In this document: piece by piece, positions 15,179 through 23,163 of the stretch
Layout of the letters: every line of letters starts with the position of its first letter
Numbering within the stretch: the first letter of the stretch is position 1
Assembly (NCBI GenBank): GCA_049606855.1
Contig: JBMYVY010000002.1
Span: 124,001-188,000 of the forward strand
Length of the DNA stretch: 64,000 nucleotides
From: JBELHR01 sp049606855
GTDB lineage: Bacteria > Bacteroidota > Bacteroidia > Flavobacteriales > Flavobacteriaceae
Direction of reading: 5' to 3'
Position numbers and translations under genes: made by a program
The notes under the pieces: model-generated
What the model saw: the letters and a program-made list of their open reading frames with translations, nothing else
Database searches by the model: none
What the model was told of the DNA's origin: nothing

Positions 15179-16619
15179 AAGTTGATTCATTTTCAATAGC
15201 CTTTTGTAAAAAATCCTTTCTGCTATCCACCTCAATTTTTATAAAAACATTCTTTAAGTGATATTTCACCGTATTTACTGAAACAAAAATCTTATCGGCT
15301 ATTTCTGAATTTGTTAGACCCTCACAAACCAACCAATAAACCTCTAATTCACGTTTAGAAAGTCCTCTAGACTCACCAAATTCATAAACCTTTTTCTTCG
15401 TGACTTTGCGCCTATCCTTTTCATTAAGTTTCTGTTCTGCTAATTCAGTTTTAAGATTATCTACTATTCTATAAAAATTCCTAAGCCTTCGCATACTTTG
15501 AATATTCGTCATTCTTATTTCACGAAAATTAAAAATCAACCCAACTACCATGAATAAACCCGTAATATCTAAACCATATTTGACATAGTCATATGGGATG
15601 AACCGTTCAGGGTCACCAAAATTAAACGGAATTAAGGAGAACCACCCCGAAATAAAAACCACAAGAATCCCTAAAAAGAATAACCGACTCGATGGAAGTC
15701 TTTGAAATGAAAAAAATGACTCTAAAAGATAAACGCTTACGATCAACATCATTCCGATATCAGCCAGTGAGAAAAAAACAAACTCATCAGTGATAATAAA
15801 CAACAAATACAGCAACAAAGAAATTCCTCCCAATATATTTACACCCATTTTATCGTATTTAAAATACAATACTGAGGATAAAAATTCTCGAGAAAACACG
15901 ATGATAAAAACCAGTAGGGACATATGAGTAAGTGCATCAATAATTACCGCTAAACGCTCATTTCCGACCCATTGTGTCACATAGCCATCATGACATAGGT
16001 GCATCAGGTATAAGGAAAGGAAAAAACCAAATAATTTGAGAAACAGGTTTTGGCGGAGAATTAAATAGAAAATGATAAAAAACACTAAAATCATTGTCGA
16101 AAACCCATAATGCAATCCAAGCATAAAAAACTCCTCTGAACTAAGGACATTAAAAGCCTCAGGACTTGAAAAAGAATAGTTAAAGGCATTCGAGGTAGCG
16201 TGATCAACTTTAATATAAATCTCAACTGAAGAATTTGGTTTTAAGGAAACATAGTAGCTCTCAAATCGGTCCTTAAGGAATTTTTTCAAGGGGCTAATTT
16301 CATTCCCTAATTTTACATAAGCCTCTGAACTGTAAATTCCATTTATCTGTAACGATAAAATTCCAATATGATTCAGGGAATCCTCATTCTCCACTGACAA
16401 CCTATACCAATAAATCCCTCCATCGGTCTCTGTACGTTCTTCTAAATGAAAAAAATCAACTTCGTTGAGCTTATTAATATCAATGCCGGAACCCTCTTTA
16501 ACGTACTCGATATAGTTCGGCGAATTAAAATCAAATTCCGATTGATTTACAATTTTCACTTCATAAGCGAAAATATTAAAGCTAAATAATACAAGGAATA
16601 GGCTAAGTCTAAAGTTCAT
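15177..16619 (-). CDS. Membrane-anchored LuxR-type transcription regulator with 7TMR-DISM-like sensor
   Basis: A 480-residue one-component regulator. A signal peptide (FRLSLFLVLFSFNIFA) is followed by an extracytoplasmic beta-rich domain to about residue 170 (YWYRLSVENEDSLNHIGILSLQI...), seven hydrophobic helices from about 170 to 380, a short coiled coil, and a C-terminal LuxR helix-turn-helix (LSKRELEVYWLVCEGLTNSEIADKIFVSVNTVKYHLKNVFIKI). This is the 7TMR-DISM architecture with the output domain replaced by HTH. I start at the ATG at 16619; a GTG lies one codon earlier. It lies 21 bp after bioA with its own -7 box, and upstream of the ketoacyl synthase and bioB; control of the biotin genes is a positional guess. 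Confidence 0.85.
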   Translation of the reverse strand: MNFRLSLFLVLFSFNIFAYEVKIVNQSEFDFNSPNYIEYVKEGSGIDINKLNEVDFFHLEERTETDGGIYWYRLSVENEDSLNHIGILSLQINGIYSSEAYVKLGNEISPLKKFLKDRFESYYVSLKPNSSVEIYIKVDHATSNAFNYSFSSPEAFNVLSSEEFFMLGLHYGFSTMILVFFIIFYLILRQNLFLKLFGFFLSLYLMHLCHDGYVTQWVGNERLAVIIDALTHMSLLVFIIVFSREFLSSVLYFKYDKMGVNILGGISLLLYLLFIITDEFVFFSLADIGMMLIVSVYLLESFFSFQRLPSSRLFFLGILVVFISGWFSLIPFNFGDPERFIPYDYVKYGLDITGLFMVVGLIFNFREIRMTNIQSMRRLRNFYRIVDNLKTELAEQKLNEKDRRKVTKKKVYEFGESRGLSKRELEVYWLVCEGLTNSEIADKIFVSVNTVKYHLKNVFIKIEVDSRKDFLQKAIENEST

Positions 16620-16626
16620 CACAAAA

Positions 16627-16634
16627 CAAATGTA
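16627..16634 (-). promoter_or_regulatory. -7 box (TACATTTG) of the LuxR regulator gene
   Basis: TACATTTG on the minus strand ends 7 bases before the ATG, giving a leader of only a few nucleotides. No -33 TTG at standard spacing. Confidence 0.4.
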
Positions 16635-16640
16635 ATAAAA

Positions 16641-17891
16641 TTAAATGGTTGATAATAAGTCTCTAATACCTTGGTAAAGTAGCTCTAATTCATCTTTTGT
16701 GATAATATAAGGCGGAACTAGATATATCGTGTTGCCAAGAGGCCTTAGATACAATCCCCTATCCATAAAATACTCATAAATTTCATTCCTCTTACTGCCA
16801 TAACGCTCCATTTCGATATTGTATTCAAATGCAAATATCACTCCAATACTTCTCAAGTTTTTGACTTTTGCATTACCCTGGAGTTCCTTGATGAAACTTT
16901 CGTGCGATTGAGCAATCATTTGAATTCCCTGCTTAATTTCATCAGACTGAATAAGTGCTATGCTTGCCAATGAGGCTGCACAAGCCAATGGATTAGCACT
17001 GTAGGTATGCCCATGAAAAAAGCCTTTGACCAATTCTTGTTCATAAAATGCACTATAAATTTTTTCATTTGATAGGGTCAATCCCATCGGCAACATTCCA
17101 CAAGTCAAAGCCTTAGACAAACAGATAATATCAGGTTGTTCTGCGATTTGATCAGAAGCAAAAATTGTTCCTGTTTTACCGAAGCCCGTCATAACTTCAT
17201 CTGCAACACATAGGACTCCTGCATTTTTTGCCATTGACAAGAGTTCGTTCAAATGGTCCTTTTTATATATTTTCATTCCGGCGGCACCTTGAACTATAGG
17301 CTCGTAAATAAAGCACACGGCATCCACTAAGTAAGAGGCAAATTGTTCTTTCACTTTATTCCAATTGGAATCATTTGGAACTTCAATACGTTTTACCTCT
17401 AACAAATGCTCTTGAAAAGGTCCATTATAGACATCCAAATCAGAAACAGACATAGCTCCAAAAGTATCCCCGTGAAAAGCTTGATCAAATGCAATAATTC
17501 CCGTTCTTTTCAGGCCTTGATTGTGCCAGTATTGAAGACTCATTTTTAAAGCAATGTCTACCGTCGTCGAACCGTTGTCTGAAAAAAAGATTTTGGACAT
17601 ACTTGAAGGGGCTATTTTAAGAAGCTCTTCTCCCAACTTCATCGCGGGCTCATGAGTGAATCCAGTGAAAACGACTTGATCCATCTGATCCATAGCATTC
17701 TTTACAGCATCTACTACAACTGGATTTCTATGACCGTAAACAGCAGTGTACCAAGAAGAAATACCATCGATATATTTATTACCCTTATCATCATATAGGT
17801 ATACTCCCTCAGTTTTTACGATGGTTTTTGAATCGGCAGCTGTTTTGTGCTGAGTCAATGGGTGCCACAAATATTCTTTGTCTCGATTCAT
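16641..17891 (-). CDS. bioA: Adenosylmethionine-8-amino-7-oxononanoate aminotransferase
   Basis: A 416-residue class III aminotransferase making 7,8-diaminopelargonate from KAPA with SAM as amino donor. Seen: N-terminal WHPLTQ, YIDGISSWYTAVYGHRNP, FFSDNGSTTVDIALKMSLQYW, VADEVMTGFGKTGTIFASD, the PLP Lys near residue 260 in CLSKALTCGMLPMG, and GHTYSANPLACAASLAS. Its start overlaps the bioD stop by 4 bp (ATGA). Confidence 0.97.
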   Translation of the reverse strand: MNRDKEYLWHPLTQHKTAADSKTIVKTEGVYLYDDKGNKYIDGISSWYTAVYGHRNPVVVDAVKNAMDQMDQVVFTGFTHEPAMKLGEELLKIAPSSMSKIFFSDNGSTTVDIALKMSLQYWHNQGLKRTGIIAFDQAFHGDTFGAMSVSDLDVYNGPFQEHLLEVKRIEVPNDSNWNKVKEQFASYLVDAVCFIYEPIVQGAAGMKIYKKDHLNELLSMAKNAGVLCVADEVMTGFGKTGTIFASDQIAEQPDIICLSKALTCGMLPMGLTLSNEKIYSAFYEQELVKGFFHGHTYSANPLACAASLASIALIQSDEIKQGIQMIAQSHESFIKELQGNAKVKNLRSIGVIFAFEYNIEMERYGSKRNEIYEYFMDRGLYLRPLGNTIYLVPPYIITKDELELLYQGIRDLLSTI

Positions 17892-18502
17892 AGTTTTGCT
17901 TTAAATAATTCAGCATATTTACTGACTACGCTCTTATTGATCTCATCCTCAATTTTAATTCGCCCTATACAAGGACAAGCCGCTTTTTTTAATATAATTC
18001 TTTCGCTTTCCTCATTGGCCTCGCCATTAAAAATGATTCCAAATAATCTCAATCCTTGATTTTGCAAATATTCAATACTCAAAAGACTGTGATTAATAGA
18101 GCCCAAATAATTTCTAGAAACCAATATCACTTCATCTTCTTTATGAATTAAATCTACAATCGTTTCCTTGTCATTAATGGGGACCAAAAGACCTCCGGCT
18201 CCTTCTACCACCAAAATATTATCGGTTGCAGGCCTTTTTATTTCTTTGGCCAAAATCTCAATCCCATCAATCTGCGCAGCAGCATGAGGGCTCATAGGCT
18301 GTGTTAATTTAAATTGATTGTCAAAAATTTTTGACTTATCATTCGACAGCCATGAAGCGACACGATCTTTATCACCAAAATCCAAATCACCGGCTTGAAC
18401 TGGTTTATAATAATCCGCATTTAAAGCCTCAACCACAATGGCCGAAGCTACGGTCTTTCCAACATCGGTACCTATACCAGTAATAAAATAGGTTTTAGGC
18501 AT
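17888..18502 (-). CDS. bioD: Dethiobiotin synthetase
   Basis: A 204-residue P-loop enzyme forming the ureido ring of dethiobiotin from diaminopelargonate, CO2 and ATP. Walker A GIGTDVGKTVAS is at residues 8-19; YYKPVQAGD, LTQPMSPHAAAQ and VVEGAGGLLVPIND are the diagnostic blocks. It overlaps bioF by 8 bp and bioA by 4 bp. Confidence 0.96.
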   Translation of the reverse strand: MPKTYFITGIGTDVGKTVASAIVVEALNADYYKPVQAGDLDFGDKDRVASWLSNDKSKIFDNQFKLTQPMSPHAAAQIDGIEILAKEIKRPATDNILVVEGAGGLLVPINDKETIVDLIHKEDEVILVSRNYLGSINHSLLSIEYLQNQGLRLFGIIFNGEANEESERIILKKAACPCIGRIKIEDEINKSVVSKYAELFKAKL

Positions 18503-19577
18503 ATTCTTCTAAAAGTTTAATTAGTTCTTTAATCTCTTGATTTGAATTGTAGGTATGCAAACAAATACGAAGGCGTTCTTCTCCTTTTTTTACCGTAGGA
18601 CTCAATATTGCTTTTAAAGCATATCCTTTCTGTGAAAGCTCAAATTCCATTCTTTTAACACGTTCAACATCACCAATAACTAAAGTTTGAATACTCGAGG
18701 AATTTTTTGAAAAACCAAGTTTATCATCCACAGAGTTCAAATAGCACTCCACCCTATTTCGTAAAACTTCAGTCTTCTCTCCGTCCTTTATAAAAAGATG
18801 CCGGTCCCAAATTTCTTGCATATCACTTTCTGAGAGTGCAGTCGTATAAATAAAGGCTTTGGCATAATTAATTAAAAATGATTTCAAATAATCACTTCCA
18901 AGAACCACAGCGCCATGAAAACCCACGGCCTTCCCAAAGGTCATAACTCTTGCAAAAACCTCATTTTCTAAACCCATTTCACATACCATACCTGATTTAT
19001 AATATCCAAGCGCATGAGCCTCGTCAACAATCAAATAAATTCCTTCTAAACTACAAAGTTCTCTCAACGGTGCAGCATCTCCATCCATAGAATATATGGA
19101 TTCTACAACCACAAAAACGGACTCGTACTTATACCCAAGACGATTTAAGCGACTTTTTAAATCAATAATGTCATTGTGCTTGAACTTAAACGATGTGGCT
19201 ACTGAGGCCCTTATTCCTTCTCTAATGGAGGCATGTATCAACTCATCATATAGATATAAATCTCTTTTTGAACCGATTGATGAAAACAAGCCCAAGTTTG
19301 CACTGTAACCCGAATTAAATACAAGCGAGGCTTCCGCATGGTAATACCTAGCTAGATTATTCTCGACATTCAGATGAGTCTGGCTAGTGCCGCTAATCAA
19401 GCGCGAACCAGTGGACCCAGACGACAAACCATTTTCAAAGGGCACATTTGCCAATCCCAAATAATCATTAGACATAAAATCTACCTGAGTCAGGTCTCTA
19501 GGCTTCAACGCTCTCAAATGGCCGTTTGATGCTCTTGAATTGAGTGATTTTTTTATGTTATTCGGCAGTGAATTCAT
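18495..19577 (-). CDS. bioF: 8-amino-7-oxononanoate synthase
   Basis: A 360-residue alpha-oxoamine synthase joining pimeloyl thioester and alanine. Seen: DFMSNDYLGLANV, GSTGSRLISGTSQTHLNVENNLARYY, FNSGYSANLG, VVESIYSMDGDAAPLRELCSLEG, VDEAHALGYY, and the PLP-binding Lys near residue 215 in MTFGKAVGFHGAVV. It heads bioF-bioD-bioA. Its -7 box is only five bases upstream of the ATG, implying a nearly leaderless mRNA. Confidence 0.95.
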   Translation of the reverse strand: MNSLPNNIKKSLNSRASNGHLRALKPRDLTQVDFMSNDYLGLANVPFENGLSSGSTGSRLISGTSQTHLNVENNLARYYHAEASLVFNSGYSANLGLFSSIGSKRDLYLYDELIHASIREGIRASVATSFKFKHNDIIDLKSRLNRLGYKYESVFVVVESIYSMDGDAAPLRELCSLEGIYLIVDEAHALGYYKSGMVCEMGLENEVFARVMTFGKAVGFHGAVVLGSDYLKSFLINYAKAFIYTTALSESDMQEIWDRHLFIKDGEKTEVLRNRVECYLNSVDDKLGFSKNSSSIQTLVIGDVERVKRMEFELSQKGYALKAILSPTVKKGEERLRICLHTYNSNQEIKELIKLLEEYA

Positions 19578-19582
19578 AAGTT

Positions 19583-19590
19583 CAAAGATA
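19583..19590 (-). promoter_or_regulatory. -7 box (TATCTTTG) of bioFDA
   Basis: TATCTTTG on the minus strand lies between the atpC terminator and the bioF ATG. The -33 region would fall inside the atpC terminator hairpin, so termination and initiation share DNA here. Confidence 0.5.
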
Positions 19591-19623
19591 AAAAAACCCC
19601 TCGAGCAAAAGCTCGAAGGGTTT
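19591..19623 (-). terminator. Intrinsic terminator after atpC
   Basis: A 13-base interrupted inverted repeat (arms 19594-19606 and 19611-19623, one C/A mismatch, loop AAAA) is followed by T residues on the minus strand. It separates atpDC from bioF. Confidence 0.85.
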
Positions 19624-19646
19624 ATAGAATTTATAAAAACTATCGT

Positions 19647-19925
19647 TTAGTCTGCTAGAACGATAATTTTATTGTCTTTCATCTCAATTGTACCAGAATT
19701 AACGTCTAAAACATATTTTCCACCAACCTGTACAAATTTATCCTGAAAAGCTTCTTCAATTGCAACATCCACACCTTCAATTCTAATACTTCCGGTAACT
19801 AATGTTGAAACAATTGCTGCGTGATTTTCCAATATTTGGAATTCTCCGTCCGTTCCAGGTAAAATAACCGATGTTACTTCGCCACTAAAAAGTGTAGCTT
19901 CTGGTGAAACAATTTCTAAAAACAT
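19647..19925 (-). CDS. atpC: F1Fo ATP synthase epsilon subunit (short form)
   Basis: A 92-residue epsilon subunit consisting only of the N-terminal beta-sandwich: FLEIVSPEATLFSGEVTSVILPGTDGEFQILENHAAIVSTLVTGSIRI. The C-terminal helical hairpin, which inhibits ATP hydrolysis in longer subunits (about 135 residues), is absent. The short form is, to my knowledge, usual in Bacteroidota, so it is probably not a truncation. Nineteen bases separate it from atpD. Confidence 0.95.
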   Translation of the reverse strand: MFLEIVSPEATLFSGEVTSVILPGTDGEFQILENHAAIVSTLVTGSIRIEGVDVAIEEAFQDKFVQVGGKYVLDVNSGTIEMKDNKIIVLAD

Positions 19926-19944
19926 AGGTTTCTTTTTTTAACGA

Positions 19945-21453
19945 TTAAGCTTCTGCCAACATTTTTTCACCGTGCTCAATTGCATCTTCAATCGAACCTC
20001 TCAAGTTAAATGCTGCTTCTGGATACTGATCCAATTCACCATCAATAATCATGTTGAATCCTTTGATTGTATCTTTAATATCAACTAACACCCCTGGTAT
20101 TCCTGTAAACTGCTCAGCAACATGGAATGGTTGAGATAAGAAACGTTGAACACGTCTTGCACGGTGCACAACTAGTTTATCTTCTTCACTCAATTCTTCC
20201 ATACCTAGAATCGCAATAATATCTTGTAATTCTTTATATCGTTGAAGGATCTCTTTAACTCTTTGCGCACAATTATAGTGCTCTTCCCCCAAGATATCAG
20301 CTGATAGAATACGAGAAGATGATTCTAAAGGATCAACCGCTGGATAAATACCAAGCTCAGAAATCTTTCTTGACAATACTGTCGTTGCATCCAAGTGAGC
20401 AAATGTCGTGGCTGGTGCAGGGTCAGTAAGGTCATCCGCAGGTACATAAACCGCCTGAACCGAAGTAATAGATCCTGTTTTAGTCGAAGTAATACGTTCC
20501 TGCATAGCTCCCATCTCAGTTGCCAATGTAGGTTGATAACCTACCGCTGAAGGCATACGTCCAAGAAGTGCAGATACCTCAGATCCAGCTTGAGTAAATC
20601 GGAAGATATTATCAACGAAGAATAGTACATCTTTCCCTTGTCCATCTCCAGCACCATCACGGAAATATTCCGCAATTGTCAAACCAGATAAAGCAACACG
20701 AGCACGTGCTCCTGGTGGCTCATTCATCTGACCGAATACAAAAGTTACTTTTGAATCCTTCATTTTGTCATGATCGATCTTTTCAAGATCCCATCCACCT
20801 TCTTCCATTGATTTCTCGAATTCTTCTCCGTATTGGATAATCCCAGATTCAATCATTTCACGCATAAGGTCATTTCCTTCACGAGTACGTTCCCCTACTC
20901 CTGCAAATACAGAAAGACCACCATGTCCTTTTGCTATATTATTAATTAACTCCTGAATCAATACGGTTTTACCTACCCCGGCTCCACCGAATAATCCAAT
21001 CTTACCTCCTTTTGCATAAGGCTCAATAAGGTCAATTACTTTAATTCCTGTAAAAAGAACCTCTGTAGAAACAGAAAGCTCATCAAATTTTGGTGCATTA
21101 CGGTGGATAGGAAGTCCGTTTTTCCCGTCTTTAGGAAGTGACTTTAATCCATCAATAGGATCACCATTTACATTAAACAAACGTCCGTAAATCTCATTAC
21201 CAACTGGAACCTTAATTGGTTCACCTGTTGCGATTACATCCATCCCTCTACTCAAACCATCGGTAGAATCCATTGAAATACAACGAACTGTATCTTCACC
21301 AATATGTTGTTCAACCTCAAGTACGATTACGGTACCATTTTCCTTTCTGATTTCAAGTGAATCATAAATTTTTGGAAGTTCTCCTTCGGCTCCAAATGTA
21401 ACGTCAATTACTGGTCCAATAATCTGAGCAACTTTACCTGTATTTTTAGACAT
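19945..21453 (-). CDS. atpD: F1Fo ATP synthase beta subunit
   Basis: A 502-residue catalytic beta subunit. Walker A GLFGGAGVGKTVLIQELINNIA (near residue 160), GERTREGNDL, VTFVFGQMNEPPGARARVALSGLTIAEYFRD, VLFFVDNIFRFTQAGSEVSALLGRMPSAVGYQPTL, and AVDPLESSSRIL are present. As in other Bacteroidota, atpD-atpC stand apart from the remaining ATP synthase genes. Confidence 0.98.
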   Translation of the reverse strand: MSKNTGKVAQIIGPVIDVTFGAEGELPKIYDSLEIRKENGTVIVLEVEQHIGEDTVRCISMDSTDGLSRGMDVIATGEPIKVPVGNEIYGRLFNVNGDPIDGLKSLPKDGKNGLPIHRNAPKFDELSVSTEVLFTGIKVIDLIEPYAKGGKIGLFGGAGVGKTVLIQELINNIAKGHGGLSVFAGVGERTREGNDLMREMIESGIIQYGEEFEKSMEEGGWDLEKIDHDKMKDSKVTFVFGQMNEPPGARARVALSGLTIAEYFRDGAGDGQGKDVLFFVDNIFRFTQAGSEVSALLGRMPSAVGYQPTLATEMGAMQERITSTKTGSITSVQAVYVPADDLTDPAPATTFAHLDATTVLSRKISELGIYPAVDPLESSSRILSADILGEEHYNCAQRVKEILQRYKELQDIIAILGMEELSEEDKLVVHRARRVQRFLSQPFHVAEQFTGIPGVLVDIKDTIKGFNMIIDGELDQYPEAAFNLRGSIEDAIEHGEKMLAEA

Positions 21454-21514
21454 TGTTGTAACTATTAATTGTTTAATCTTTTAATCTCTGAGTTTTACCT
21501 CTTTTTTCAATGCG

Positions 21515-21522
21515 CAAAGATA
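21515..21522 (-). promoter_or_regulatory. -7 box (TATCTTTG) of atpDC
   Basis: Minus-strand TATCTTTG, giving a leader of roughly 60 nt before the atpD ATG. Upstream DNA is A/T-only with no clear -33 TTG. Confidence 0.5.
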
Positions 21523-21570
21523 AATTTTTTATTCATAAAAAAAATATTCTTAACTAGATAATTTGGCCAA

Positions 21571-21602
21571 AAAAAATCCCTTGAGACAAACTCAAGGGAT
21601 TT
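21571..21602 (-). terminator. Intrinsic terminator after the SGNH lipoprotein gene
   Basis: A perfect 12-bp stem (21574-21585 with 21591-21602), loop of 5, followed on the minus strand by a T run. Located 40 bp past the SGNH stop. Confidence 0.88.
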
Positions 21603-21641
21603 AATTTTAAAGTATTCCTAATGGAATTGTGTTTTTGTTGC

Positions 21642-23162
21642 TTAGTTCAAATACACTCCCGTAAAATCTTTAGTATTTATTTGAGGTAAGTTCGAACCGT
21701 AATGAGAATTAATAACTTGCAGCATTAGGTTAGAAATGATCGCATAACCTCTAGGTGATGGGTGAACACCATCCAAAGAAAAAGCTCCACCGGTTGCATA
21801 AGTTGAGGTTGTTGTTAAACCATCCATAGTAATTCCTGTTGTTGCTAATTGAGTCAACGCTTCTTCTGCATCAAACAATGCTAAATCATAATTAGCAGCC
21901 AATGATGCGATAGTTTGATTGTAAGAAGTTTGAGCAACTTGAACGCGTTGAACCTCCGTAGCAGTCAATACCCACTTATCTTCAAGTGGCACGGATACTC
22001 CGTTAATTAACAATGGATTATTTGGATCAGCAGGAGTCCCTAAGAAAGTCGATGAAGTAAAAACTAATAAATCTTCCATAGTTGCTTGTCTCATATTGGT
22101 AAGAGCCGGATTAACAGACGTTAAGTCCGTCAAATCCTCATCTAATAAAAGAACCGCATTATATCCTTCAACAAAATTAATCTGTCTTTCCTCAGCTTCC
22201 TTTGGCGTAATCCTACCCAAATCCTTAATTTGATTGATTCCTGCATTATACTCGGCAAAAGCAGCATTTAATGCCCCTGCAGTAGCGGCATCTAATGGAA
22301 TCGCGTTATAAGGAACTGTAGTAAAGTAAGGAATTGTAGTTACATCAGGAATATTTGTTAAAATTCCCTGTGCTCCTCCTGAAATCATGGTTTGAACCAA
22401 TCCTGTGTATACCTGAGCAAACACATTGTTATTCGTAATATCATTACCTCCGTAAGTCGAAGGATCTAAATTCATTGTTTCATTGTGGTCCTCTCCAACA
22501 CCACCTGAAGTCGCATATCCTAAAATATCATTATTCCCTATCCATAGAGAGAAGAAAGTAGGACTCATACTCATCGCATCCGCAGCTACATTTGCAGCAT
22601 CAGAAGTTGCCATACGCGCGTAATAAGGATTAGCTAGACCTAAAGGCACGCCTGCCATAGCCCCATATCCATCAGCTAATAAGTGATAAGATTTAGCGCC
22701 AGGTACTCCCATATTGTTAAACGGTCCAGACAACCTATTGGTCACCTCTGTAGTTCCTTGACCCTCGACAGGAGCTGGTGCAGGACTTCCAAAAGGATCA
22801 GCCAGGTACAATCTGTTACCAGAAATTGGGTTTCCTCCAAAAGTCATACCTCCTAAATTATCCGCCATCATCGGCTGAGTGAAATCACCTCCCCCAGCTA
22901 AACTCATTTGCATAGCAAGATTATATGGAAAAGAAGTCTTTTGACCATCAATAAATAATGCGTTATCTGAATACCCTGCTGTCAAGGAATTTCCTACACT
23001 TACAAAAGTGGTGAAATCAGCTGAACCAGAAGTATACTCTGTGTCATCAACCACTGGAGCCTGAGGCTCTAATGGTGTTACTGCTATATAATCTTCTTCA
23101 CAAGAAGCGATTAAAGCTGCAGCAGATAATATGTATAAATATTTTTTAATCATGTTTTTCAA
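21642..23162 (-). CDS. SGNH/GDSL-type hydrolase lipoprotein
   Basis: A 506-residue outer-surface or periplasmic lipoprotein (signal with LIASC, lipid Cys21). It carries SGNH-hydrolase blocks: nucleophile Ser59 in VSVGNSLTAGYSD (block I), GNND in SLWIGNNDILG (block III), and the Asp/His block DGVHPSPRGYAI near residue 475. The long middle part is rich in Gly, Ala and Asn. SGNH enzymes hydrolyse esters or lipids; substrate unknown. It starts one base after the TonB-dependent receptor stop, so the two are one unit, fitting a surface hydrolase whose product is taken up by the receptor, or a lipid-modifying pair. Confidence 0.85.
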   Translation of the reverse strand: MKNMIKKYLYILSAAALIASCEEDYIAVTPLEPQAPVVDDTEYTSGSADFTTFVSVGNSLTAGYSDNALFIDGQKTSFPYNLAMQMSLAGGGDFTQPMMADNLGGMTFGGNPISGNRLYLADPFGSPAPAPVEGQGTTEVTNRLSGPFNNMGVPGAKSYHLLADGYGAMAGVPLGLANPYYARMATSDAANVAADAMSMSPTFFSLWIGNNDILGYATSGGVGEDHNETMNLDPSTYGGNDITNNNVFAQVYTGLVQTMISGGAQGILTNIPDVTTIPYFTTVPYNAIPLDAATAGALNAAFAEYNAGINQIKDLGRITPKEAEERQINFVEGYNAVLLLDEDLTDLTSVNPALTNMRQATMEDLLVFTSSTFLGTPADPNNPLLINGVSVPLEDKWVLTATEVQRVQVAQTSYNQTIASLAANYDLALFDAEEALTQLATTGITMDGLTTTSTYATGGAFSLDGVHPSPRGYAIISNLMLQVINSHYGSNLPQINTKDFTGVYLN

Positions 23163-23163
23163 A

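Noticed and set aside
19583..19623. Possible biotin-responsive riboswitch or operator before bioF
   Set aside because: The hairpin is the atpC terminator, and only a -7 box separates it from bioF; no dyad typical of BirA or BioR operators is visible.
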